A stretch of 64,000 bases of DNA from an uncultured Flavobacteriaceae bacterium (GCA_947494565.1 CANLVG010000005.1:310001-374000), one strand, 5' to 3'. Positions 1 through 9,137 are shown, numbered from the stretch's first letter. Notes: a model not told the origin generated them from the sequence alone. A program made the numbers and translations.

Positions 1-1232
1 GAATAACACCAAAAATGTTGGTGAAACAAGGTGCCGAGGTCAAGGCCGGGGAAGCCCTTTTTTACAACAAAAACATTGAAGGTATGTTGTTCGTGTCACC
101 TGTGAGTGGAGAACTGATCGAAATCGAAAGAGGGGCGAGAAGACGGATTTTGACTTTGAAAATATTAGCCGATAAAGAGCAACAAGTCTTGGAGCACTCC
201 AAGCTGGATATCCAGGCAGCGACCTCGCAAGATATCAAGGCCCATTTATTGAAAGGCGGATGTTGGCCTTTTATCAAGCAACGGCCCTATGACGTCATTG
301 CCGATCCGGATACCAATCCGAAATCCATTTTTGTTTCCGGATACATCACCGCACCCCTAGCTGCCGATTTGGATTATGTGTTACAAGGAAAGGAAGCGGA
401 GTTACAAGCGGCAATTTCAGCACTTTCTAAACTTACCGCCGGAAAAGTGCATGTTTCCGTAGGTAAAAATGGCAATTCGCCTTTGGGCGGAATTCAGGGA
501 ATCGAACTTCATAAGGTTTCCGGACCACACCCTGCGGGACTTGTAGGTACCCAAATTAATAAAATAGACCCAATTAATAAGGGAGAGCTGGTTTGGACGG
601 TTACCCCGCAAGACTTGGTGATCATCGGAGAATATTTACTGACCGGTGTTTTCAATGCGGAGCGGACCATTGCTTTGGTAGGTTCATCCGTTAAGACTCC
701 AAAATACTACACCACCAAAATCGGGACTGAAATCTCAACATTCTTGTATGGTAGTGGCGTTCATTCTGAAAATATCAGAGTGATCAATGGCGATGTGCTT
801 ACCGGTGCGAAAAGTAGTCCTGATGGATATCTAGGGTATTATAACAACACCGTGACGGCTATTCCCGAAGGAGATGATTATGAGTTGTTCGGATGGAACA
901 AGCCGGTTTTCAATAAAATTTCTACTACAAGGGCGCTGACCTTTTCATGGTTGCAACCCAAGAAAAAGTACGATCTAAACACCAACACGAACGGTGAACA
1001 TCGTGCATTTGTCTTGACTGGACAATACGAGCAGGTTTTTCCGCTGGATATTTATCCGATGCAATTGCTGAAGGCATGTATGGTCAAAGATCTGGATGAA
1101 ATGGAGCAATTGGGCTTATACGAGGTCGCCCCCGAGGACTTCTCATTGACGGAATTCATTTGTGTTTCCAAACAACCACACCAACAGATTATCCGTGAAG
1201 GATTGGATTTACTACAACAAGAAATAGGATAA
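1..1232 (+). CDS. nqrA: NQR subunit A (5' partial)
   Basis: Subunit A of the Na+-translocating NADH:quinone reductase, a peripheral cytoplasmic subunit of the sodium pump linked to quinone handling. The reading frame is open from base 3 to the stop at 1230-1232, giving about 409 visible codons. The family is usually near 450 residues, so roughly 40 N-terminal residues lie outside the window. The ATG at 15 is internal: the preceding codons read I-T-P-K, matching the conserved stretch before MLVKQGAEVKAGEALFYNK. nqrB starts 3 bp after the stop. Subunit order A-B-C-D-E-F, as in other NQR operons, makes the identification firm. Confidence 0.95.
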   Translation, partial: ITPKMLVKQGAEVKAGEALFYNKNIEGMLFVSPVSGELIEIERGARRRILTLKILADKEQQVLEHSKLDIQAATSQDIKAHLLKGGCWPFIKQRPYDVIADPDTNPKSIFVSGYITAPLAADLDYVLQGKEAELQAAISALSKLTAGKVHVSVGKNGNSPLGGIQGIELHKVSGPHPAGLVGTQINKIDPINKGELVWTVTPQDLVIIGEYLLTGVFNAERTIALVGSSVKTPKYYTTKIGTEISTFLYGSGVHSENIRVINGDVLTGAKSSPDGYLGYYNNTVTAIPEGDDYELFGWNKPVFNKISTTRALTFSWLQPKKKYDLNTNTNGEHRAFVLTGQYEQVFPLDIYPMQLLKACMVKDLDEMEQLGLYEVAPEDFSLTEFICVSKQPHQQIIREGLDLLQQEIG

Positions 1233-1235
1233 GTT

Positions 1236-2513
1236 ATGAGCATAAAAAGCAAAATGCATGAGTTGAAGATGAAGTATCAGGGCAAAAAAATGGCTCCAGC
1301 CTTCAATGCCTTTCATACTTTTCTTTTTTCTCCTAACGAAACCACTCATGCCGGTGGTACCCATGTAAAGGGAGCTGACGATCTGAAGCGTACCATGAAC
1401 ACGGTAATTATGGCGTTGATACCGGTGTTGATATTCTCAATGTTCAACGCAGGGTACCAACACTACTCGGCTATCAACGGTTTTCCGGAGAACTTTTCTG
1501 TAATGGAACATTTCTTAACCTGGGATAATTTTTGGATAGGAATTGTCAAAGTATTGCCTTTGGTGGTGGTTTCCTATGGTGTAGGCCTTTTGGTGGAGTT
1601 CATTTTCGCTGTGATCAAAGGCCACGAAGTTGAAGAAGGATATCTGGTAACGGGAATGTTGGTGCCATTGATTATGCCTATAGATACTCCGCTTTGGATG
1701 CTGTCGGTAGCCGTTGTTTTTGGTGTAGTCATTGGAAAAGAAGTTTTTGGAGGAACGGGAATGAATATTTTGAATCCTGCCCTGACGATTCGGGCCTTTT
1801 TGTTCTTTGCCTATCCTACTTGGATGAGCGGTGATAAGGTTTGGGTACACGGCGCTAAGGATGGGGTTACGCAGGCCGGTTCGGTGGATGCGATTTCCGG
1901 AGAGACCATATTGGGTTATTTGGCCCAAGGTAATGAAGCTGCGTATCAGGCCAAGTATAGTCTCTCTGACATGTTTTTCGGTTTTATTCCCGGCTCGGTA
2001 GGGGAGACCTCTACTTTTTTGATCCTACTTGGAGGCCTTTTCTTGATATTTACAAAAATTGCCAGCTGGCGTATTATGGTCAGTGCCGTTATCGGTTCTT
2101 TGGCAATGGGTCTTATCTTCAATGGAATTGTCGATGCGGGATGGATTGCGGAGTACAGTAAGTTTTACGGCTTGATGCAATTTGATTTTTGGAAGCATTT
2201 ACTTGTCGGTGGATTGGCCTTCGGTATCGTCTATATGGCGACCGATCCTGTAACAGGTTCACAAACCAATCGCGGAAAATGGATTTATGGTTTTTTCATC
2301 GGGTTCATGTCGGTGATGATCCGAGTGTTCAACCCTGGATATCCAGAGGGTGTTTTCTTGGCTATTCTATTGATGAACGTTTTTGCACCAACCATCGATC
2401 ATTACGTGATTCGAGGTAATGTAAAACGAAGAATGAAAAGATTAAAGAACGCTGTCGTCTTGCCAAAAGATAGTGACAGTGCGGCTAAAGAACTAAAAGC
2501 GGAAACAGTTTAG
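1236..2513 (+). CDS. nqrB: NQR subunit B
   Basis: Integral membrane subunit B of the sodium-pumping NADH:quinone reductase, 425 residues with about ten hydrophobic segments. It is expected to carry riboflavin and a covalently bound FMN. Supporting stretches are GTGMNILNPALTIRAF and the C-terminal GLAFGIVYMATDPVTGS. The flavinylation region reads DAISGET, whereas the usual ApbE acceptor signature is D-x-x-S-G-A-T; the acceptor threonine is kept but the alanine before it is glutamate. The gene lies 3 bp after nqrA and 2 bp before nqrC, so translation is probably coupled along the operon. Confidence 0.95.
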   Translation: MSIKSKMHELKMKYQGKKMAPAFNAFHTFLFSPNETTHAGGTHVKGADDLKRTMNTVIMALIPVLIFSMFNAGYQHYSAINGFPENFSVMEHFLTWDNFWIGIVKVLPLVVVSYGVGLLVEFIFAVIKGHEVEEGYLVTGMLVPLIMPIDTPLWMLSVAVVFGVVIGKEVFGGTGMNILNPALTIRAFLFFAYPTWMSGDKVWVHGAKDGVTQAGSVDAISGETILGYLAQGNEAAYQAKYSLSDMFFGFIPGSVGETSTFLILLGGLFLIFTKIASWRIMVSAVIGSLAMGLIFNGIVDAGWIAEYSKFYGLMQFDFWKHLLVGGLAFGIVYMATDPVTGSQTNRGKWIYGFFIGFMSVMIRVFNPGYPEGVFLAILLMNVFAPTIDHYVIRGNVKRRMKRLKNAVVLPKDSDSAAKELKAETV

Positions 2514-2515
2514 AG

Positions 2516-3265
2516 ATGGCAATAGATACGGATAAAAACGGATACACTATTTTGTTTGCGGTGGTCATGGTGATCGTCGTAGGTTCTGTGTTGGCCTTTT
2601 TGGCCTCGGGACTCAGTGAAAGAATAAAGGAGAATGAACGGTTTGAGAAACAGCAGAATATTCTCTATGCCATGGGTGTGAACGAGAATACGCCGGATAG
2701 CGGTGTGAATTTCATACCTACCGATGTCGTGGAAGATAAGTTTATCGAGCGAATCAAAACGCAGTACGTTTTGGTCAATGGCAAGGTAAACGAAGACGAG
2801 ACGGCGTTCGCGATAGATGTAAAGAAACAATTAGCTGCATTAAAAGCCGGAGACGAAGCTCGGCTACCGATTTTTGTAGGTGAGAAAGAGGGGAAAGAGA
2901 TCTATGTCTTGCCAATGTACGGTAAGGGCTTATGGGATGCCATTTGGGGCTTTATCTCAGTCGATAAGGAAATGGTGGTTCAAGGGGTTTATTTTGACCA
3001 CAAAGCGGAAACGGCAGGTTTGGGTGCCAACATCAAGATGCGTTTCTTCATGGATGATTTTATAGGGGAATCGCTTTTAGATGGTAAGAGTTATTCCGGT
3101 ATCACTGTATCGAAAACGAACAATGACCCCCTAAATGATGATAAACAAGATAACGAGGTCGATGCCATTGCAGGTGCGACGATAACGGGCAACGGCGTTT
3201 CCAGCATGATCAAGGAGACTTTAAAAGCCTACAAGCCTTATTTAGAAACGATAAGAAACAATTAA
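2516..3265 (+). CDS. nqrC: NQR subunit C (FMN-binding)
   Basis: Subunit C of NQR, 249 residues. It has one N-terminal membrane helix (about residues 11-32) followed by an FMN-binding domain facing the outside of the inner membrane. The covalent FMN site is visible as DAIAGATIT with the acceptor threonine near residue 222, close to the C-terminus as is usual. ApbE, encoded at 6500-7537, is the expected flavin transferase. The gene lies 2 bp from nqrB and 1 bp from nqrD. Confidence 0.95.
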   Translation: MAIDTDKNGYTILFAVVMVIVVGSVLAFLASGLSERIKENERFEKQQNILYAMGVNENTPDSGVNFIPTDVVEDKFIERIKTQYVLVNGKVNEDETAFAIDVKKQLAALKAGDEARLPIFVGEKEGKEIYVLPMYGKGLWDAIWGFISVDKEMVVQGVYFDHKAETAGLGANIKMRFFMDDFIGESLLDGKSYSGITVSKTNNDPLNDDKQDNEVDAIAGATITGNGVSSMIKETLKAYKPYLETIRNN

Positions 3266-3266
3266 G

Positions 3267-3914
3267 ATGGCATTACTTTCAAAAAAAGATACAAATCTGA
3301 TTCTCGATCCCTTAGCGGACAATAATCCGATTACGATTCAAGTATTGGGTATTTGTTCTGCCTTGGCGATTACGGCCGAGCTAAAGGCCTCCTTGGTAAT
3401 GGCGGTATCGGTAATTTTTGTTATGGGCGTAGGTAACGTGGTTATTTCGTTGATGCGAAATATCATTCCTTCTAAGATCCGGATTATTGCCCAGCTTATT
3501 GTGGTGGCGACTTTGGTAATTGTAGTAGATCAAGTTTTGAAGGCCTATCAATATGAGTTGAGTAAAACCTTATCGGTATTTGTGGGACTGATCATTACCA
3601 ATTGTATTATCATGGGGCGATTTGAAGCCTTTGCGCTAGGTAATGGCGTCTGGAGATCTTTTCTAGACGGTATCGGAAATGCCTTGGGGTACGGTGTTAT
3701 ATTGATTATCATCGGGTTTTTCAGGGAACTTTTGGGATCCGGCACCTTGTTCGGAATACAGGTCTTGGGCGATCCTATTGCTAAGACGGGCCTATATGCC
3801 ATAGGTTATGAAAACAACGGATTTATGATTATTCCTCCAGCGGCGTTGATCGTTGTGGGGATTATCATATGGGTACAGCGCTCAAGGAATCCGGCATTGG
3901 TAGAAGAAAATTAA
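3267..3914 (+). CDS. nqrD: NQR subunit D
   Basis: Integral membrane subunit D of NQR, 215 residues with six predicted membrane helices. With NqrE it forms the membrane core through which electrons pass to the NqrB/C flavins. The segments QVLGICSALAIT and GFFRELLGSGTLFG are typical of NqrD/RnfE-type proteins; the NQR assignment follows from the operon. Start 1 bp after the nqrC stop; 22 bp before nqrE. Confidence 0.93.
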   Translation: MALLSKKDTNLILDPLADNNPITIQVLGICSALAITAELKASLVMAVSVIFVMGVGNVVISLMRNIIPSKIRIIAQLIVVATLVIVVDQVLKAYQYELSKTLSVFVGLIITNCIIMGRFEAFALGNGVWRSFLDGIGNALGYGVILIIIGFFRELLGSGTLFGIQVLGDPIAKTGLYAIGYENNGFMIIPPAALIVVGIIIWVQRSRNPALVEEN

Positions 3915-3936
3915 TTAGGCTTTTAAGGATACGATT

Positions 3937-4680
3937 ATGTTAGAACATTTAGAATTATTTTTTAAGTCGATTTTTATAGATAACATGGTATTTGCCGTGT
4001 TCTTGGGCATGTGTTCCTACCTTGCGGTTTCAAAGAAAGTTGCCACGGCCGTCGGCCTGGGAGCTGCGGTAATATTCGTTCTTGCGGTGACAGTACCCTT
4101 AAATTGGTTGCTTGATCAGTATTTACTCCGCGATGGGGCCTTGGCATGGTTAGGACCTGAATATGCCGATTATAACTTAGGCTTTTTGTCCTTCATCCTC
4201 TTTATAGCCACGATTGCTACAATGGTGCAATTGGTAGAGATAGTGGTTGAGAAATTTTCACCTTCACTGTATAATTCCTTAGGGATCTTTTTGCCATTGA
4301 TTGCCGTAAACTGCGCGATTCTTGGTGGGTCTTTGTTTATGCAGGCTAGGGATATACCTTCTTTGGGCTTGGCGCTGAATTACGGTATAAGTTCAGGTAT
4401 CGGTTGGTTTCTTGCCATCTTGGCGATTGCCGCGATTCGTGAAAAGATACGATATTCCAATGTTCCGCCACCTCTGAGAGGATTGGGTATCACCTTTATT
4501 ATTACGGGCTTGATGGGTATTGGTTTTCAAAGTTTTGGAGGCATGTTAACAGGAGATAACGAGCCACCCGAGGATACGACTCCTACCACAGTAGAGGAAA
4601 CCGAAGGAAAAGAACGAATTGAAGAAGGGATTGAAGACGATGAAAAAGCAGTCTCTTATAACGATGTAATAAACGAATAA
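3937..4680 (+). CDS. nqrE: NQR subunit E with acidic C-terminal tail
   Basis: Integral membrane subunit E of NQR, paralogous to NqrD, with six membrane helices. The core is recognisable (FIDNMVFAVFLGMCSYLAVS near the N-terminus, LPLIAVNCAILGGSLFM in the middle). The protein has 247 residues against about 200 in well-studied relatives. The excess is a hydrophilic, mostly acidic tail of about 40 residues starting near GDNEPPEDTT. The function of the tail is unknown; it could contact NqrF or other cytoplasmic partners. Confidence 0.93.
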   Translation: MLEHLELFFKSIFIDNMVFAVFLGMCSYLAVSKKVATAVGLGAAVIFVLAVTVPLNWLLDQYLLRDGALAWLGPEYADYNLGFLSFILFIATIATMVQLVEIVVEKFSPSLYNSLGIFLPLIAVNCAILGGSLFMQARDIPSLGLALNYGISSGIGWFLAILAIAAIREKIRYSNVPPPLRGLGITFIITGLMGIGFQSFGGMLTGDNEPPEDTTPTTVEETEGKERIEEGIEDDEKAVSYNDVINE

Positions 4681-4682
4681 AA

Positions 4683-5990
4683 ATGATATTAGCTACAAGT
4701 ACCGGTGGTACCATTCTAATAACGGTAATTGCGTTTCTGATTTTGACATTACTACTGGTAGCAATTCTACTGTTTACCAAACAAAAACTCTCTCCATCTG
4801 GTCCAGTGACCTTGACGATCAACGGTGAGAAGAAAATCGAGGTGGCCTCGGGTTCGACCCTATTGTCCACTTTGGGTAATCAAAAAGTTTTTCTTCCATC
4901 TGCTTGTGGAGGCGGGGGAACTTGTATTCAATGCGAATGTCACGTGCTATCCGGTGGTGGCGAGGCGCTACCTACTGAAACACCACATTTTTCCCGTAAA
5001 GAATTGCAACATGGTGCACGTTTGGCCTGTCAGGTCAAGGTGAAGCAAGATATGGAAATCACCATTCCTGAAGAGGTATTCGGAATTAAGAAATGGCCCG
5101 CCAAAGTAGTTCGTAATTACAATGTAGCCTCTTTCATCAAGGAGTTTGTAGTTGAGATTCCTGAGGATATGGGGTATAAGGCAGGTGGCTATATTCAAAT
5201 TGAGATTCCTGAATGCGAGGTCAAGTTCTCTGAAATGGATATCACCGCACACCCCGAAGAACATGAGACACCGGATAAATTTCAAGCGGAATGGGACAAG
5301 TTCAATCTTTGGCCCTTGGTGATGAAAAATCCCGAGACGGTTGAAAGAGCCTACTCCATGGCTTCTTTTCCGGCTGAAGGTCGAGAGATTATGTTGAATG
5401 TGCGTATTGCAACGCCACCTTGGGATCGTTCCAAAAACGGTTGGATGGATGTCAACCCGGGTGTTGCTTCTTCGTATATTTTCAATTTAAAGCCTGGTGA
5501 CGATGTTATTATTTCAGGCCCCTATGGTGAGTTCTTTATCAATGAATCGGACTCTGAAATGTTATATGTAGGCGGAGGTGCAGGAATGGCGCCCATGCGT
5601 TCACATTTGTATCATTTATTCAAAACGTTGAAAACCAACCGAAAGGTGTCTTACTGGTATGGCGGACGCTCTAAACGAGAACTCTTCTACCTAGACCACT
5701 TTTATGAGTTGGAAAAGGAGTTTCCAAATTTCAAGTTCTACTTGGCCCTTTCCGAACCCTTGGAAGAAGATAATTGGAAGGTAAAAGAGGATATAGATGC
5801 CCCTGGAGACGGTTTCGTTGGTTTTATACACAATTGTGTTATTGACAACTATTTAAACCACCATGAATCTCCCGAAGATATTGAGCTCTATTTTTGTGGT
5901 CCGCCATTAATGAACAAGGCGGTACAGAAGATGGGTGAAGACTTCGGTATCCCAGATGAACATATCCGTTTTGATGATTTCGGTGGCTAA
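4683..5990 (+). CDS. nqrF: NQR subunit F (NADH dehydrogenase subunit)
   Basis: Electron-input subunit of NQR, 435 residues. Order of parts: an N-terminal membrane helix (about 8-30); a 2Fe-2S ferredoxin-like domain with CGGGGTCIQC and a later ACQ supplying the four cysteines; then an FAD-binding domain (RAYSMAS) and an NADH-binding domain (YVGGGAGMAPMRSH, and YFCGPPLMN near the C-terminus). It oxidises cytoplasmic NADH and passes electrons to the membrane subunits. It is the last gene of the operon; a strong terminator follows at 6040-6067. Confidence 0.95.
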   Translation: MILATSTGGTILITVIAFLILTLLLVAILLFTKQKLSPSGPVTLTINGEKKIEVASGSTLLSTLGNQKVFLPSACGGGGTCIQCECHVLSGGGEALPTETPHFSRKELQHGARLACQVKVKQDMEITIPEEVFGIKKWPAKVVRNYNVASFIKEFVVEIPEDMGYKAGGYIQIEIPECEVKFSEMDITAHPEEHETPDKFQAEWDKFNLWPLVMKNPETVERAYSMASFPAEGREIMLNVRIATPPWDRSKNGWMDVNPGVASSYIFNLKPGDDVIISGPYGEFFINESDSEMLYVGGGAGMAPMRSHLYHLFKTLKTNRKVSYWYGGRSKRELFYLDHFYELEKEFPNFKFYLALSEPLEEDNWKVKEDIDAPGDGFVGFIHNCVIDNYLNHHESPEDIELYFCGPPLMNKAVQKMGEDFGIPDEHIRFDDFGG

Positions 5991-6039
5991 AGGCCGGTTG
6001 TGGTGAATTTAGGACCATACCTGATGCAAATAAGAATTG

Positions 6040-6067
6040 AAACCGATAGCGTGCTATCGGTTTTTTT
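6040..6067 (+). terminator. Rho-independent terminator of the nqr operon
   Basis: A hairpin with arms ACCGATAGC and GCTATCGGT and a two-base loop is followed by seven T. It sits 50 bp after the nqrF stop and before the small gene at 6112, so that gene and apbE probably have their own promoter or depend on read-through. Confidence 0.85.
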
Positions 6068-6111
6068 ATGAATCGATGCCACATTCTAAGAGGCATTAAA
6101 TTACGTATAAA

Positions 6112-6474
6112 ATGCAATCGCTAACAGAACAAGAACTACATAACCTGGCCATGAACATTGTCGGTAAACAGTTGGAATCTGAGGGGTTTGAATTCATGGC
6201 AGTCAATAGCGAACTCAAAAAGAACCCTCAGTTTGTTTGCCTCCGGGAGAAAAAGTTGCATTTCATCGTGGTAAAAAGTATTGAATATCCTGGTGATCCT
6301 AAGGATATCGAGTTGTATCGGTCCGACTTGAACAAGATGAAAGAGCATGCCCTAAAGTTCGAAGCGGATACCTATTACGCTGGGGTCGGTTTGGTGAACG
6401 CAGCAGACTACAACCTACCTGTATACCTGAATGAGGAATATATTGTGGATTATGATGGACTTGTTAAGATTTAG
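6112..6474 (+). CDS. Small conserved-looking protein between nqr and apbE
   Basis: A 120-residue soluble protein with no signal peptide or membrane segment. I do not assign it to a named family. It is an alpha/beta-looking protein with a run (QFVCLREKKLHFIVVKS) resembling the strand-strand-lysine layout of small restriction-endonuclease-like folds, which is a weak structural guess. It starts at ATG 6112, 44 bp after the nqr terminator, and ends 25 bp before apbE. The position suggests a link to NQR maturation. I have a recollection of close flavobacterial relatives being labelled as an NQR subunit F; it has none of the NqrF motifs, so such a label would be wrong. Confidence 0.8.
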   Translation: MQSLTEQELHNLAMNIVGKQLESEGFEFMAVNSELKKNPQFVCLREKKLHFIVVKSIEYPGDPKDIELYRSDLNKMKEHALKFEADTYYAGVGLVNAADYNLPVYLNEEYIVDYDGLVKI

Positions 6475-6499
6475 TACGCGATTAGGGCGAATGCGATTG

Positions 6500-7537
6500 A
6501 TGCACAACAGTGAAGTCTTACGTATTTGCAACATGGCTTTAACCCTTGTGTTGGCAGTCGCTACATTCTACGCTTGTACGGAAGATGCGCCCAAGATCAT
6601 ACAGAACGCCAATTCAGGAGGAGCTCTGGGGACCTCCTATCATCTGATTTACCAATCTGAAACCCAGCTGGATTTTCAAAAAGAGATCGATTCCGTTTTT
6701 GAGGTGGTAAATCGATCCTTGTCGACCTACCTACCCGATTCGGATATATCAAAGATCAACGAAGGTGATTCAACGATTGTAGTTGACATAATGTTCAAAG
6801 GGGTTTTCGAACTTTCTAAAGAGATACATGGGAAGACTAAGGGCTTTTTCGATCCCACTGTAGGCGTTTTGGTCAATGCCTGGGGGTTTGGACCAGGGAA
6901 TCGCTTACAAATGGATAGCACTGTTGTGGATAGCCTGATGCAGTATGTTGGTTTTGAGAAAGTAACACTGACTGATACCCGTACGATCCAGAAGAGCGAT
7001 CCCCAACTGCGGTTTGATTTCAATGCGATCGCCAAGGGATATGCTATCGATAGGCTTGCCGTACTGATGGACGAAAAGGGGATAGAGAACTACCTACTGG
7101 AAGTCGGTGGGGAAGTAGTGGCCAAGGGCGAAAATAAGATCAAGAAGAAGCCTTGGACGGCAGGAATCGAAGATCCCCAAGCAGAAGCGGGTAGGAGGTT
7201 GAAACGTGCCATACATTTGAAAGACCGGGCCTTGGCCTCTTCAGGTAATTATCGAAAATTCAGAATAGACTCCCTAACCGGTAAAAAGTATGTACATACC
7301 ATAAATCCAAAAACAGGTTTTACCCAAAACTCCAGCACTTTGGGAACGAATGTGCTCGCAAAAACATGCGCAGAGGCAGATGCCTATGCCACTGCTTTTA
7401 TGGCCATGGATTTAGATGAGGTAATAGATCTGTTAAAAACCGAAAAAGAGCTGGATGCGTATATTGTTTATTTGAACGAGGCCGGCGAATCCAAAGAATA
7501 TATGACCGAAGGTTTTAGGAAGTTGATTCTGGACTAA
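6500..7537 (+). CDS. apbE: FAD:protein FMN transferase (ApbE), lipoprotein
   Basis: Transfers FMN from FAD to a threonine of target proteins such as NqrB and NqrC. Supporting segments are LGTSYHLIY near the mature N-terminus, the RFDFNAIAKGYAIDRL flavin-binding stretch, LLEVGGEV, and HTINPKTGF. The N-terminus has a hydrophobic stretch ending TFYAC, a lipobox, so the enzyme is probably anchored facing the periplasm, where NQR flavinylation happens. The frame is open back to 6431, but that start overlaps the preceding gene; ATG 6500 (or 6533, or 6491) gives a normal lipoprotein signal. The last 23 bp overlap the convergent methyltransferase gene. Confidence 0.9.
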   Translation: MHNSEVLRICNMALTLVLAVATFYACTEDAPKIIQNANSGGALGTSYHLIYQSETQLDFQKEIDSVFEVVNRSLSTYLPDSDISKINEGDSTIVVDIMFKGVFELSKEIHGKTKGFFDPTVGVLVNAWGFGPGNRLQMDSTVVDSLMQYVGFEKVTLTDTRTIQKSDPQLRFDFNAIAKGYAIDRLAVLMDEKGIENYLLEVGGEVVAKGENKIKKKPWTAGIEDPQAEAGRRLKRAIHLKDRALASSGNYRKFRIDSLTGKKYVHTINPKTGFTQNSSTLGTNVLAKTCAEADAYATAFMAMDLDEVIDLLKTEKELDAYIVYLNEAGESKEYMTEGFRKLILD

Positions 7538-8300
7538 GCTTTTTTACCAGCGGAATAATTTCACCTTTGGCCAATCGATATCGCGAAACTTCTTCCGGTG
7601 TTAGTACGGAAGTATAGTCTACTTCTTCTACCTGGAACCCGATACTTCGAAGCTTGTCAAAATAGTCCAGACCGTAAATACGCACATGGTCATACTGACC
7701 GAATATCTTGGCCCGTTCCTTTTTATCGGTAATCGAGTTGTCTTCAAAGGTGACCGTTCGATTCAAATCTTGGGGAATCTGAAAAATACCCCAACCTCCC
7801 GGTTTTAGAATACGATACAATTCTTGCATAGCCTTGGTATGATCGGGAATATGCTCTAGTACATGGTTGCAAAAAATGACGTCATAGGAATTATCATCGA
7901 AAGGCAAATTGCAGATATCCGCCTTCACATTGGCCAATGGTGAATTCAAATCGGTTGTAGTGTAATCAAGGTTCCTTAATTTTCGGAAACGCTTGTAGAA
8001 TGCTTGTTCTGGGGCAAAATGAAGGACTTTATGTCGGGCAGTAAAAAAGTCGGTTTCGTTTTTCAGGTAAATCCATAACAAGCGGTGTCGTTCCAAGGAG
8101 AGTGTGGAGGGTGATAGTACATTCGCTCTAGGATTTTCATAACCGTAGGGAAGAAAACTTCTGAATCTTCTGCCGTCAATCGGGTCGGTATGGTTTTTTC
8201 CTCGCATGGCAAATGCGAGTATAGGCCGAATGAAATAGCTTAACCTGATCAGAAGAGGCCTAGGAAGGCTATTTAGGATGAGCTTAAAGAGTTTTTTCAT
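7515..8300 (-). CDS. Class I SAM-dependent methyltransferase
   Basis: A 261-residue methyltransferase of the type 11 fold. Motif I is degenerate (KVLHFAPEQ), followed by YTTTDLNSP and DICNLPFDDNSYDVIFCNH, then VLEHIPD and LKPGGWGIFQIP. The N-terminal 40 residues are basic and hydrophobic (PRPLLIRLSYFIRP), hinting at membrane association. The substrate is not predictable from the sequence. Its stop lies inside the 3' end of apbE on the opposite strand. It lies 12 bp downstream of map on the same strand, so the two are probably cotranscribed. Confidence 0.85.
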   Translation of the reverse strand: MKKLFKLILNSLPRPLLIRLSYFIRPILAFAMRGKNHTDPIDGRRFRSFLPYGYENPRANVLSPSTLSLERHRLLWIYLKNETDFFTARHKVLHFAPEQAFYKRFRKLRNLDYTTTDLNSPLANVKADICNLPFDDNSYDVIFCNHVLEHIPDHTKAMQELYRILKPGGWGIFQIPQDLNRTVTFEDNSITDKKERAKIFGQYDHVRIYGLDYFDKLRSIGFQVEEVDYTSVLTPEEVSRYRLAKGEIIPLVKKLSPESTS

Positions 8301-8312
8301 CCCCTTGTGCGT

Positions 8313-9131
8313 CTATAATTGCGGGCTTTTCTGCCGAAATTCCTCTTCTTCGTCACTTACAATGCCCAGCGCTTCATAGATATAGGCGAAAGTGGATAAT
8401 AATTCGGGTTTACCATCGATTAAGGCCACATCGTGTTCAAAGTGTGCACTTGGTTTGCCATCGCCTGTCAAAATGGTCCAACCATCATTCAATTGCTTAA
8501 TACGTCGGGTTCCCATATTGGTCATCGGTTCAATAGCGACGACCATGCCCTCAACAAACTTCTTTCCTCGACCTCGTCTACCGTAATTCGGCATTTCCGG
8601 ATCTTCATGCATTTTTCGACCCAAACCATGACCTACCAACTCTCTGACTACCCCGTACCCGCGGTTCTCAGTATATTTTTGTATGGCATAGCCTACATCA
8701 CCCACGCGGTTGCCTATCTTGAACTCTCGAATTCCGACATAGAGGGATTCTTTGGTAACCTGCAGCAGTTTCTTTACTTCTGGCTGTACTTCACCGACTT
8801 CAAAGGTATACGCATGGTCACCGTAGAATTCGTTTTTTAGAACACCACAATCAATGGAGATGATATCACCCTCTTGCAACGGGGTGTCATTAGGAATACC
8901 GTGAACCACTTGGGCATTCGGACTCATGCAAAGCGAATTGGGAAAGTCATAAAGACCGAGAAAGCCCGGTACGCCACCATGATCGCGAATAAAGGTTTCG
9001 GCAAGGGCATCCAACTGCAAGGTCGTGACTCCTGGTTTTACCTCTTTGGCGAGCATACCTAAGGTCTTTGAGACAATCAATGCACTTTCGCGCATCAGTT
9101 CAATTTCTTCTGCTGTTTTGACGATAATCAT
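8313..9131 (-). CDS. map: Methionine aminopeptidase, type I
   Basis: Removes the initiator methionine from new proteins. The 272-residue product has the five metal ligands of the family in expected contexts: the aspartates in DCGVLKNEFYGDHAY, the histidine in GHGLGRKMHE, and the glutamates in AIEPM and FEHDVAL. An upstream TTG at 9140 is in frame, but ATG 9131 gives the usual start IIVKTAEEIELMRE. A TAnnTTTG element at 9138-9145 would put transcription start at or beside this ATG, so the message may have almost no leader. Confidence 0.95.
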   Translation of the reverse strand: MIIVKTAEEIELMRESALIVSKTLGMLAKEVKPGVTTLQLDALAETFIRDHGGVPGFLGLYDFPNSLCMSPNAQVVHGIPNDTPLQEGDIISIDCGVLKNEFYGDHAYTFEVGEVQPEVKKLLQVTKESLYVGIREFKIGNRVGDVGYAIQKYTENRGYGVVRELVGHGLGRKMHEDPEMPNYGRRGRGKKFVEGMVVAIEPMTNMGTRRIKQLNDGWTILTGDGKPSAHFEHDVALIDGKPELLSTFAYIYEALGIVSDEEEEFRQKSPQL

Positions 9132-9137
9132 AGCCCG

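Noticed and set aside
6431-6499. apbE start at ATG 6431
   Set aside because: It overlaps the preceding gene by 44 bp and adds a basic stretch before the lipoprotein signal; ATG 6500 is better.
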